From: JBLHUT01 sp047629975
Lineage (GTDB): Bacteria > Pseudomonadota > Alphaproteobacteria > Rhodobacterales > Rhodobacteraceae
Reading direction: 5' to 3'
DNA length: 12,616 nucleotides
Assembly: GCA_047629975.1 (NCBI GenBank)
Contig: JBLHUT010000075.1
Location: forward strand, 1-12,616
Below, in pieces: positions 1 to 5,677 of this stretch. The notes beneath the pieces were generated by a model. It searched no databases, was not told the DNA's origin, and saw only the letters and a program-made list of their open reading frames with translations. The translations under genes were made by a program, and so were the position numbers. Each line of letters starts with the position of its first letter. Within the stretch, counting starts at the first letter, position 1.

Positions 1-1184
1 AGTTGCCCGCCGCGCGCCCCTTCCGGACCACACCGATGTACGACATCTGGAAAGGCATGGGGGCGGTCTTTGGCCAGCAATTCGGGCTGGAGGTACCCAA
101 CTATTTCGCCCTGCCCGGCGAACCACTCTACGAGACCCCCTCGTTCCGCCGCTCCAACGCCTTCGAAGCGACCCGGCAAGAGGTGATGGCCGTGCGCGGC
201 GGGGTCGGTATCAACGAGGTGCACAACTTTGGTAAATTCAGCGTCACAGGCGCAGATGCCCGCGCGTGGCTCGATACGATCATGGCCGGACGCATTCCGA
301 AAGCAGGCCGGTTGAGCCTGACCCCGATGCTGGCGCCCTCGGGGCGGTTGCTGGGCGATTTCACTGTCTCGTGCCTGTCGGAGGGACAGTTTCAACTTAC
401 CGCAAGCTACGGCGCCCAAGAGGCCCATCTGCGCTGGTTCCGGCAGCACCTTGAGGGCGATGTGCAGATCGCCAATATCAGCGATACCCTGACCGGATTC
501 CAGATTGCCGGCCCGAAAGCCCGCGAATTGCTGTCACGGGTGACCCTTGACGACGTGAGCGATGCGGGCTTCGGGTTCATGGACCTGCGGCACATGACCA
601 TCGGAATGGCGCGTTGTCATGTCCAGCGGGTCAGCTACACCGGTGATCTGGGCTATGAAATCTACACCGACGCCATGAGCAGCCGCCATTTATGGCATGC
701 CTTGTCACAGGCAGGAGCAGATCTGGGCCTGCGCCCGTTTGGCATGCGTGCGATGATGAGCCTGCGGCTTGATAAATTCTTCGGCTCGTGGATGCACGAA
801 TTCTCGCCCGACTACACCGCAGCCGAAACAGGACTGGAGCGGTTTATCAGCTTTAAAAAGAACGTCGATTTCATTGGCCGCAGTGCCGCAGAAGCAGAGC
901 GTGGCGGCAAGGTCGCGCGCAAGATTGTCGCCTTTGAGGTCGACGCGCTGGATGCCGATGTTGTGGCCTATGAGCCGATCTGGATCGACGGCACCGTTCA
1001 GGGGTTTTGCACCTCTGGCGGCTTTTCACATTATACCGGAAAATCGATCGCACTGGGGTTTGTGCCGCTTGACTACGCCACTGCGGGTTTTGAGGCAGAG
1101 ATCGAGATTCTGGGTGACAGGCGCCCCGCGCGCCTGCTCACAGAGCCGTTGTTCGATGCCGACGGCGCAAGGATGCGGGGCTAG
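1..1184 (+). CDS. GcvT-family folate-dependent demethylase, C-terminal half of a dimethylglycine/sarcosine dehydrogenase-like protein (5' end outside window)
   Basis: The reading frame is open from the left edge, so the visible ~393 residues are the C-terminal part of a longer protein. Residues 1-35 (RTTPMYD, GAVFG, PNYFA) resemble the end of the central domain of FAD-dependent dimethylglycine/sarcosine dehydrogenases. Residues about 50-270 look like the aminomethyltransferase (GCV_T) domain, and about 285-385 like its C-terminal barrel. In this family an N-terminal FAD domain, expected upstream, oxidises an N-methyl amine, and the GcvT domain passes the one-carbon unit to tetrahydrofolate in the cytoplasm. 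The usual folate-site Asp of the VGxxDxxxF segment appears as Glu72 (GINEVHNFGKF). The stop is 4 nt before the next gene, suggesting co-transcription. The exact substrate cannot be told. A stand-alone DmdA-like demethylase is less likely because the dehydrogenase linker is present. Confidence 0.85.
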   Translation, partial: LPAARPFRTTPMYDIWKGMGAVFGQQFGLEVPNYFALPGEPLYETPSFRRSNAFEATRQEVMAVRGGVGINEVHNFGKFSVTGADARAWLDTIMAGRIPKAGRLSLTPMLAPSGRLLGDFTVSCLSEGQFQLTASYGAQEAHLRWFRQHLEGDVQIANISDTLTGFQIAGPKARELLSRVTLDDVSDAGFGFMDLRHMTIGMARCHVQRVSYTGDLGYEIYTDAMSSRHLWHALSQAGADLGLRPFGMRAMMSLRLDKFFGSWMHEFSPDYTAAETGLERFISFKKNVDFIGRSAAEAERGGKVARKIVAFEVDALDADVVAYEPIWIDGTVQGFCTSGGFSHYTGKSIALGFVPLDYATAGFEAEIEILGDRRPARLLTEPLFDADGARMRG

Positions 1185-1188
1185 CCGC

Positions 1189-1866
1189 ATGGCCACAGGC
1201 AGGGACGGAGCGTGGGACGGGACTTGGGACACGACTTGGGACGGGGGCGATGACCTGCGACAGGCGCAGGCGATACCGGTCCTGATCCTTGCCGCCGGTG
1301 CCTCTTCGCGAATGCGCGGGCGGGACAAGTTGCTTGAACCGGTCGACGGGGTGCCGTTGCTGTTGCGGCAGGTGCGTGCGGCGTTGCAGGTATCGGACAA
1401 GGTGATCGTCGCCCTGCCCCCAGAGCCGCATCCGCGCCATTCTTTGTTGCACGACTGTCAGGTGGTGCGCCTGTCCGTTGCCGATGCGGCAATGGGCATG
1501 AGCTTTAGCCTGCGCGCAGGGATCCGCGCACTGCCCGCAGGCAGCACCCATGTTCTGGTCGTTCTGGCGGATCTGCCGGAATTGACATCCGCCGATATGG
1601 CCGCCGTGATGGACGCACGATTGCTCAACCCCGATGCGCTTGCGTGGCGCGCAACAGGGGCGAACGGGCGCGCCGGCCACCCGATCCTGTTCGCAAAAAG
1701 CCTCTTTGAGGCGTTCAACCAACTGCGTGGAGACCAAGGTGCACAACCTGTTCTGACAGCCGTCGCCAAAGATGTCCACTTCGTACCCCTGCCCGACCTG
1801 CACGCAGTCACCGATCTGGACACGCCAGAAGACTGGGCAGACTGGCGCAACGCCACGGACCGCTAG
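1189..1866 (+). CDS. MobA/MocA-like nucleotidyltransferase (molybdenum cofactor modification type)
   Basis: A 225-residue protein with the nucleotidyltransferase signature LAAGASSRM at 34-42 and Lys47, which in the MobA/MocA family form the NTP-binding loop. LADLP (126-130) stands where the metal-binding Asp motif is expected. GRAGHP (160-165) and DLDTPED (209-215) are typical later motifs. Family members transfer CMP or GMP to molybdopterin, usually for xanthine-dehydrogenase or CO-dehydrogenase type enzymes, but no such enzyme is in view, so the substrate is inferred from the family only. The start is the first ATG after the upstream stop, 4 nt away; an AAGGA at 1169-1173 is a distant possible ribosome site. 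Residues 4-19 form a Trp/Asp repeat that is not part of the domain. The gene probably shares a transcript with the demethylase. Confidence 0.85.
   Translation: MATGRDGAWDGTWDTTWDGGDDLRQAQAIPVLILAAGASSRMRGRDKLLEPVDGVPLLLRQVRAALQVSDKVIVALPPEPHPRHSLLHDCQVVRLSVADAAMGMSFSLRAGIRALPAGSTHVLVVLADLPELTSADMAAVMDARLLNPDALAWRATGANGRAGHPILFAKSLFEAFNQLRGDQGAQPVLTAVAKDVHFVPLPDLHAVTDLDTPEDWADWRNATDR
1197..1244 (+). repeat. Four imperfect 12-bp tandem repeats in the nucleotidyltransferase gene
   Basis: Four consecutive 12-bp units share the core (T/A)GGGAC followed by GG or AC; the last two units differ only at their final two bases. Because 12 is a multiple of three, the repeat stays in frame and encodes a four-residue motif with Asp in every unit and Trp in the last three (GRDG, AWDG, TWDT, TWDG). 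It lies before the conserved fold, so copy number could vary without breaking the enzyme. Confidence 0.75.
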
Positions 1867-1978
1867 CCACCGACCCCATGCCCAAGTTCTGGCCTCGGAT
1901 GCCTGCTTCAACAGCACAACGCGAAAAGGTCAGGGTTGCTTATGCAAATGCTGCATAGCGGCATTGACGACGCGCGGG

Positions 1979-2009
1979 ATTGTGCACCCGCAGCATCAGC
2001 CTATTTATA
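1979..2009 (+). promoter_or_regulatory. Putative heat-shock-sigma (RpoH-type) promoter of the DUF1127 gene
   Basis: ATTG at 1979-1982, a 17-nt spacer and CCTATTTATA at 2000-2009 match the alphaproteobacterial RpoH consensus CTTG-N17-CYTATNTNNG at 3 of 4 and all but the last position. A housekeeping reading is also possible (TTGTGC at 1980, 16-nt spacer, TATTTA at 2002). Transcription would start near 2016, giving a leader of about 46 nt. That leader has a small GAAGC/GCTTC stem (2018-2022 with 2031-2035). A separate TATGC/GCATA hairpin lies upstream at 1941-1957. Confidence 0.5.
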
Positions 2010-2061
2010 TCATATCGGAAGCAACAAAATGCTTCGGGTATGTAAATTGAAAGGCTCCACA

Positions 2062-2277
2062 ATGACATTTGTTTCCAACGTCTTTTCCGGTCACGTCGAC
2101 TTTGTTGCGCACATCAAACTTGCGTCCGAGACCGCGCGCAAGCGGTTGGCTCAGTACCGTGCCTATCGTCAGACATACCGGGAATTGTCTGATATGAGCG
2201 GGCGTGACCTTGCCGATCTGGGCATTCATCCGTCACATATACGGTCGCTGGCACTGGAAGCTGCCTACAAAAACTAG
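2062..2277 (+). CDS. DUF1127 small basic protein, possible CcaF1-like RNA-associated factor
   Basis: A 71-residue protein. The ATG at 2062 is chosen because GAAAGG at 2049-2054 is a good ribosome site 7 nt upstream; the longer open frame from 1936 has no such signal and would enter the leader. The C-terminal half carries the DUF1127 pattern: YRQTYRELSDMSGRDLADLGIHPSHIRSLA spans 36-64, with Leu42, Leu50, Asp52, Gly54 and Ile55 as typical positions. No signal peptide or membrane segment is visible. In Rhodobacter sphaeroides a DUF1127 protein (CcaF1) is encoded just upstream of the CcsR small RNAs, is co-transcribed with them from heat-shock sigma promoters and takes part in RNA maturation. The RpoH-like promoter and downstream hairpins here resemble that layout. 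That this protein shares the role is inference. Confidence 0.85.
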   Translation: MTFVSNVFSGHVDFVAHIKLASETARKRLAQYRAYRQTYRELSDMSGRDLADLGIHPSHIRSLALEAAYKN

Positions 2278-2280
2278 GGA

Positions 2281-2449
2281 TTGATCCTCGCGCCTCAAGA
2301 TCGGGCTCGAAAGATCAAGCGACGACATGGTCCTCCCCCAATGTCGTCGCACATATCTGAATCCGGCTCGCCCGAAACCTATCGGTTTTGACCGCCGGAT
2401 GACGCCGCCCTCCGCCCGGTACGCCACTCGCGTGTCGGGCGGATTTATT
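2281..2449 (+). ncRNA. Candidate CcsR/cuckoo-like small RNA: four consecutive stem-loops downstream of DUF1127
   Basis: Starting 3 nt after the DUF1127 stop, four stem-loops follow closely. (1) 2281-2318: TTGATC pairs with GATCAA, with inner TCG/CGA and GCCT/GGGC pairs. (2) 2319-2350: a perfect 10-bp stem, GCGACGACAT with ATGTCGTCGC, and loop GGTCCTCCCCCA. (3) 2361-2400: ATCCGG/CCGGAT outside CGAAACC/GGTTTTG. (4) 2411-2443: TCCGCCCG/CGGGCGGA outside ACGC/GCGT, followed by TTTATTA, which looks terminator-like. The CCUCC loop of hairpin 2 matches the hallmark of CcsR/cuckoo RNAs of Rhodobacterales, which lie behind DUF1127 genes and can bind or mimic Shine-Dalgarno complements. No separate promoter is obvious, so processing from the DUF1127 transcript is the simplest model. 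End points are approximate. Confidence 0.55.
2411..2449 (+). terminator. Probable terminator of the DUF1127/small-RNA transcript
   Basis: An 8-bp GC-rich stem (2411-2418 with 2436-2443) encloses a second 4-bp stem (2421-2424 with 2430-2433). TTTATTA follows. The T-tract is short and interrupted, so termination may be partial. Confidence 0.45.
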
Positions 2450-3013
2450 ACCATCCCCCAAACAACATCTGTTATCGGTACCCGCATCAGAGCCCTGAAA
2501 ACACGTCGTTACAAAAAAAGAATTGTTCGTCTGGATCGGCCGTAGATTGTGGCAGAACTTCCCCAAAAACCGACCCTTTGACCACCACCCAAATCAGGCG
2601 CAGCTCCGCAGGGGAAACAGGTGTTTACTGATGCCGCAGTCCTTGCACCTTCGCGGTCTCCTCAAACGGGATGATTGTCTCGGGCGGGTTCGTGACCACG
2701 CCTGCCTCCCTCAAGATCGCCCGCGGCCTGAGCATGGATTGCGTCCGCCGCAAAACCCCCGCACGTCCGGATTTCCAGATAGAAACGGCAACACTGCATA
2801 ACGCAATTTAACCAGACCGCACAGCCGGTCGGAAACCGGTCGTGACTATTCGCCCTGCCGGAGGGTAGATGCCGGTGCGATCAGCGATGACCCTGCGTCG
2901 GCCGACATCACCGCCAAACCGCCATTCGTGTGAACAACACCAGTCATCCCGCTTTACGCAGCAACGTTGATCTTTTTGTGTACAAGCGCGCGTATTGCCA
3001 ACTGATCCGGTGA
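2450..3013. other. Intergenic stretch without a convincing gene
   Basis: No reading frame here on either strand has a recognisable domain, good ribosome site or convincing composition; those of 70-100 residues look fortuitous. Visible structures are a CGGGCG/CGCCCG stem (2681-2686 with 2718-2723) whose long loop contains CCTCCCTC at 2705-2712, a CCGGT/ACCGG hairpin (2825-2839) and a CCCT/AGGG hairpin (2853-2865). The CCTCCCTC loop might mark another small RNA, but no promoter or clear terminator supports it. Confidence 0.5.
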
Positions 3014-3041
3014 TTGTGTCGCCCCTGATAACGGGTATATT
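3014..3041 (+). promoter_or_regulatory. Putative promoter giving a leaderless TfoX-domain mRNA
   Basis: TTGTGT at 3014-3019, a 16-nt spacer and TATATT at 3036-3041 form a housekeeping-type promoter. The usual start site, about 7 nt past the -10 box, falls on the ATG at 3048. No Shine-Dalgarno sequence precedes that ATG, which fits a leaderless message. Confidence 0.45.
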
Positions 3042-3047
3042 GCCTTC

Positions 3048-3395
3048 ATGAGCAATCCGGTCTCGACAATCCGCAACCTTGGCCCCGCGATGCAACGCGA
3101 ATGCGCCCGCGCCGGCATTCATACCGCTGATGCGTTACGGGATCTTGGTACCGATGAAACCTATCGCCGCCTCCTTGCCGCCGGATCACGCCCCCATTTC
3201 ATCGCCTACTACGTGATTGAAATGGGCCTTCAAGGCCGCCCGTGGAACGATTGTAGAGGCCCCGAAAAAGACGCCCTGCGCAAACGGTTCGATCTTGTTG
3301 TGGCTCAGGCTCAATCTCAGGCTCAGCTACACGACCCACACCAAACCGCGCTTGAAAAAGTTCTGAACGAAATCGGCGTGCTCCGGTCTTCATAG
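3048..3395 (+). CDS. TfoX/Sxy C-terminal-domain protein
   Basis: A 115-residue protein that consists almost entirely of the TfoX C-terminal domain. Family hallmarks are visible: IRNLGPAMQRECARAGI (8-24), a LRDLGT turn near 31-36, YRRLLAAGSRP near 39-49 and the LQGRPWND segment (60-67). In gamma-proteobacterial TfoX/Sxy this domain is fused to an N-terminal domain that controls competence; the stand-alone domain has no firmly known role and resembles helix-hairpin-helix DNA-binding folds. The C-terminus has a small AQAQSQAQ repeat caused by a duplicated CAGGCTCA. The gene is alone on the + strand and converges with the HerA-like gene. The start was chosen for domain completeness and the promoter placed exactly before it. 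The family is fairly sure, the function unknown. Confidence 0.8.
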   Translation: MSNPVSTIRNLGPAMQRECARAGIHTADALRDLGTDETYRRLLAAGSRPHFIAYYVIEMGLQGRPWNDCRGPEKDALRKRFDLVVAQAQSQAQLHDPHQTALEKVLNEIGVLRSS

Positions 3396-3429
3396 AAGCT
3401 GTGGGTACCCAACCACCCGTGTGACCAGC

Positions 3430-3460
3430 AAAAAGCGCCCGCTCCCCGAAAGGGGGGCGC
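3430..3460 (-). terminator. Intrinsic terminator of the HerA-like gene
   Basis: Read on the - strand, a GC-rich hairpin (GCGCC outer pairs and GGGG/CCCC inner pairs, 3435-3460, with a 4-nt bulge on one side) ends in TTTTT (complement of 3430-3434). It lies about 80 nt past the stop. The + strand side has no T-tract, so it mainly serves the - strand gene. Confidence 0.7.
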
Positions 3461-3468
3461 ATCTTCGA

Positions 3469-3507
3469 TCTTGGCCGGTTCTGCCCTTGTGGCAGGAGCC
3501 GCCAAGA
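3469..3507. repeat. Long inverted repeat between convergent genes
   Basis: TCTTGGC (3469-3475) pairs with GCCAAGA (3501-3507), and CTGCC (3481-3485) with GGCAG (3491-3495) around the loop CTTGT, with a partly paired 5-nt internal segment. Neither strand has a T-tract, so it is a stable hairpin rather than a standard terminator. It lies in the 3' region of the HerA-like transcript. Confidence 0.5.
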
Positions 3508-3542
3508 CATCTCCACGCCCAACCGCAGATGCGGGCGGGAGC

Positions 3543-5081
3543 CTATCGCCCCCGGAACAGACTGCCCAATATTCCGCGTACAACCGCCCGCCCCGACCTT
3601 GTCCCCAGCTGGCGGGCAAATGATTTGGCAAACGTCGCCCCGATACTGTCAGACCGCCCGGACCCGGACGACGACTGCGCGGTTGAACGGCTGACCCGTG
3701 CCCCGGTATAACGCCGCCCCGCCGAATACGCGCGCTCGGCCACCGGCAAGTCGTCTTCGTGCTCTTGAGCCTCTTGCGCGGCTATCTCGGCCCGTCTTTG
3801 CAGCATCTCGAAGGCACTGTCACGATCAAGCGTCGCCTCGTATTTTCCCGCCAGCGGCGAGGCTGCGATCATCTGCGCGCGCACCTCGGGCGTGATCGGC
3901 CCCAATCGCGAGGCGGGCGGGCGAATCAAAGTACGCTCCACCACCCCCGGTACGCCCTTTTTGATCAAAAAAGATGTCACCGCCTCCCCCACACCGACCT
4001 CGCGGATGGCCTGCTCTGTCTCGAGCCGCGGATTATCACGATACGTTTGCGCCGCCTCCTTCAAGGCGCGCCTGTCCCGCGCTGTGAACGCGCGCAACGC
4101 ATGCTGCACCCGGTTGCCCAGCTGCCCCAGAATATCCTCTGGCACATCGGTCGGGTTTTGCGTCACAAAATACACCCCCACCCCTTTTGACCGGATGAGC
4201 CGCGCAACCTGTTCGACCTTGTCCACCAACGCCTTGGGGGCGCCGTCGAACAACAGATGCGCCTCGTCGAAAAAGAACACGAGGATCGGCTTGTCGGGGT
4301 CACCGACCTCTGGCAGGGTTTCGAACAACTCGCTCAACAGCCACAAAAGGAAGGTCGCATAAAGCCTTGGTGCGCCCATCAATTTGTCTGCCGCAAGGAT
4401 ATTTATGCGCCCCTTTCCCTGTGCGTCTTTCAGAAACAGATCCTCAAGCGCAAGCGCAGGTTCGGCAAAAAACTCTGCGGCCCCCTGATTTTCAAGCACC
4501 AGAAGCCGCCGCTGGATCGCCCCGATCGACGCCGGAGACACATTCCCGTAGCGCAACCCGAGAGCCTTGCGGTTTTGCCCGACCCAAACCAGCAAAGCCT
4601 GCAAGTCCTTAAGATCCAGCACCGGCAGGCCCTGTTCATCCGCCACACGGAACGCGACATTCAACACGCCTTCCTGTGCCTCGCTCAGCTCCAGCAACCG
4701 CGACAGAAGAAGCGGGCCCATATCGGCCACAGTGGTACGCACCGGATGGCCCTGCTTGCCGAACACATCCCAGAACGTCACCGGAAACGCGTCGTAGACA
4801 TAATCGTGAAACCCGATCGTGCGCGCGCGCTCGTCAAACGCATTGTGCAACTTGTGCGCCTGAGATCCCGCCTCGGCCAGCCCGCTCAGATCGCCTTTTA
4901 CGTCCGACAAAAAGACCGGAACCCCGGCCGTCGAAAAGCTTTCTGCCAGAATTTGAAGCGTGACCGTCTTGCCCGTTCCCGTCGCCCCCGCGATCAGGCC
5001 GTGCCGGTTGGCATATTTCATCAGCAGCGTCTGGGGCTCGACATAGCCTTCGCCGCCCCCTCCCACAAAAATCCGGTCCAT
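3543..5081 (-). CDS. HerA-like / DUF853 ATPase (YjgR family)
   Basis: A 512-residue P-loop ATPase. GATGTGKT (32-39) is the Walker A motif, and ILVFFFDEAHLLF (266-278) with Asp272-Glu273 is Walker B. TQNPTDVPEDILGQLGNRVQHALRA (307-331) is the conserved C-terminal block of this family, with sensor-type Gln and Arg residues. The N-terminus starts directly with FVGGGGEG and lacks the HAS barrel of archaeal HerA, as is usual for DUF853 (E. coli YjgR). The last ~60 residues are Ser/Arg/Gly-rich and probably disordered. The start is supported by AGGAG (complement of 5087-5091) just upstream. HerA proteins are hexameric DNA translocases that work with a nuclease in archaea; no partner nuclease is adjacent, and the role of the bacterial family is unclear. 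It is a single-gene transcript with its own terminator. Confidence 0.9.
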   Translation of the reverse strand: MDRIFVGGGGEGYVEPQTLLMKYANRHGLIAGATGTGKTVTLQILAESFSTAGVPVFLSDVKGDLSGLAEAGSQAHKLHNAFDERARTIGFHDYVYDAFPVTFWDVFGKQGHPVRTTVADMGPLLLSRLLELSEAQEGVLNVAFRVADEQGLPVLDLKDLQALLVWVGQNRKALGLRYGNVSPASIGAIQRRLLVLENQGAAEFFAEPALALEDLFLKDAQGKGRINILAADKLMGAPRLYATFLLWLLSELFETLPEVGDPDKPILVFFFDEAHLLFDGAPKALVDKVEQVARLIRSKGVGVYFVTQNPTDVPEDILGQLGNRVQHALRAFTARDRRALKEAAQTYRDNPRLETEQAIREVGVGEAVTSFLIKKGVPGVVERTLIRPPASRLGPITPEVRAQMIAASPLAGKYEATLDRDSAFEMLQRRAEIAAQEAQEHEDDLPVAERAYSAGRRYTGARVSRSTAQSSSGSGRSDSIGATFAKSFARQLGTRSGRAVVRGILGSLFRGR

Positions 5082-5126
5082 TTGTGCTCCTCATGCCGAC
5101 CCGCGCCGGCGACAAAACCCCGCAGT

Positions 5127-5140
5127 TGCAAAATTTTGCA
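5127..5140. promoter_or_regulatory. Perfect 14-bp palindrome upstream of the HerA-like gene
   Basis: TGCAAAATTTTGCA is a perfect palindrome 46 bp upstream of the HerA-like start codon and upstream of the divergent small-RNA candidate. Its A/T core stands out in GC-rich surroundings. It could be an operator for either transcript; the binding factor is unknown. Confidence 0.35.
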
Positions 5141-5167
5141 CCCCGCCGCTTCGACCATACTGTGTTA

Positions 5168-5275
5168 ACCTGTTTGTGCCAGTATCAAGATGTTCCGAGA
5201 TCGGTAGTGGTGCCGGTGTCTGTGACAACTTCCTCCCTGTCAGACTTGCCGCGCCAACGGGCGCGGCATTTTTTT
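5168..5275 (+). ncRNA. Candidate stand-alone small RNA with a CCUCCC loop and strong terminator
   Basis: No + strand gene precedes the strong terminator at 5247-5275, so a short transcript must begin between it and the divergent HerA-like gene. Just before the terminator, TGACA (5223-5227) pairs with TGTCA (5238-5242), extended by GTC (5218-5220) with GAC (5243-5245). The loop is ACTTCCTCCC, which exposes CCUCCC. Hairpin plus terminator with an anti-Shine-Dalgarno loop resembles the CcsR/cuckoo RNA style. The 5' end is uncertain: CATACT at 5156-5161 could be a -10 box with a weak TTTTGC at 5134-5139, which would give about 108 nt. No protein-coding frame is convincing. Confidence 0.5.
5247..5275 (+). 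terminator. Strong intrinsic terminator
   Basis: A perfect 9-bp stem (TGCCGCGCC with GGCGCGGCA, 5247-5255 and 5260-5268) with a 4-nt loop is followed by seven T. It points to a + strand transcript ending here even though no upstream + strand protein gene exists. Confidence 0.85.
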
Positions 5276-5403
5276 GCTCGGTATCCCCACACCAACGCCG
5301 CCCAAGTTGCCCGCACGACAGCGCGCTGGAAGGCTTGCAGATTACCGCGATTGCGGAAATTTTCATCGAAAGATCAAATTGTTGCCAACCACCAGATTCC
5401 TAG

Positions 5404-5432
5404 TTGACGATGGTTTTCGCGTGGCCTAGCCT
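5404..5432 (+). promoter_or_regulatory. Putative housekeeping promoter of a short RNA
   Basis: TTGACG at 5404-5409 matches the -35 consensus at five of six positions. After a 17-nt spacer, TAGCCT at 5427-5432 is a weak -10 box (three of six). Transcription would start near 5439, about 70 nt before the next terminator. Confidence 0.45.
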
Positions 5433-5438
5433 CAAATA

Positions 5439-5508
5439 CACAAGTCGGCTCGTCCGGCAGGGAGAATAAAAATAAATAGAAAAAGGGTCCTCGGTAGGGC
5501 CCTTTTTC
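5439..5508 (+). ncRNA. Candidate ~70-nt small RNA between a promoter and a terminator
   Basis: The segment between the putative promoter (5404-5432) and the terminator hairpin (5480-5507) would give an RNA of about 70 nt. It contains CAGGGAGA (5459-5466), an A-rich single-stranded stretch and then the terminator stem. No start codon follows the Shine-Dalgarno-like GGGAG within a useful distance, so it is probably non-coding. The case rests on spacing and signals alone. Alternatively the hairpin may simply insulate the neighbouring units. Confidence 0.35.
5480..5507. terminator. Bidirectional intrinsic terminator
   Basis: AAAAAGGGTCC (5480-5490) pairs with GGGCCCTTTTT (5497-5507) through 11 positions with one G-U pair and a 6-nt loop. 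The A and T tracts let it act on either strand. Confidence 0.7.
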
Positions 5509-5677
5509 AATTGCGAAATTGGTGCCACGCCCTCTTGCACGGCGGTACTGGAAACTCTCCAACACTTGTTCTCTCTTTGAGGTCGGCCCGACGAAAAGTC
5601 ATTGATTTGTGACCTGACATGCAGAAAAAGCCATGCTACACGGAACCAAAGAACACGAAAACAGGCTTGGTTGACTC
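5509..5677. other. Upstream region of the IalB-family gene
   Basis: This stretch holds no recognisable gene. A tentative promoter is TTGTGA (5607-5612) with CATGCT (5632-5637), but the 19-nt spacer is long. Only a weak AGG lies before the ATG at 5678. Confidence 0.3.

Noticed and set aside
1943..1949. ATGCAAAT-like octamer upstream of the DUF1127 gene
   Set aside because: The octamer is a eukaryotic motif; here it is part of a small hairpin and carries no meaning in bacteria.
2327..2801. Overlapping frames of 72-92 residues on both strands
   Set aside because: They have no ribosome sites, no recognisable domain and odd composition, and the first overlaps the hairpin array.
3003..3031. TGATCC with GATAA resembling an RpoE promoter upstream of the TfoX-domain gene
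   Set aside because: The -10 element does not match TAAGA, and the housekeeping promoter at 3014-3041 fits better.
4257..5168. Long + strand frame (303 residues) opposite the HerA-like gene
   Set aside because: It is antisense to a well-supported ATPase gene and Arg/Gln-rich, as expected of a shadow frame in GC-rich DNA.
5084..5407. + strand frame of 107 residues over the small-RNA candidate
   Set aside because: It runs through a strong terminator and has no ribosome site or domain.
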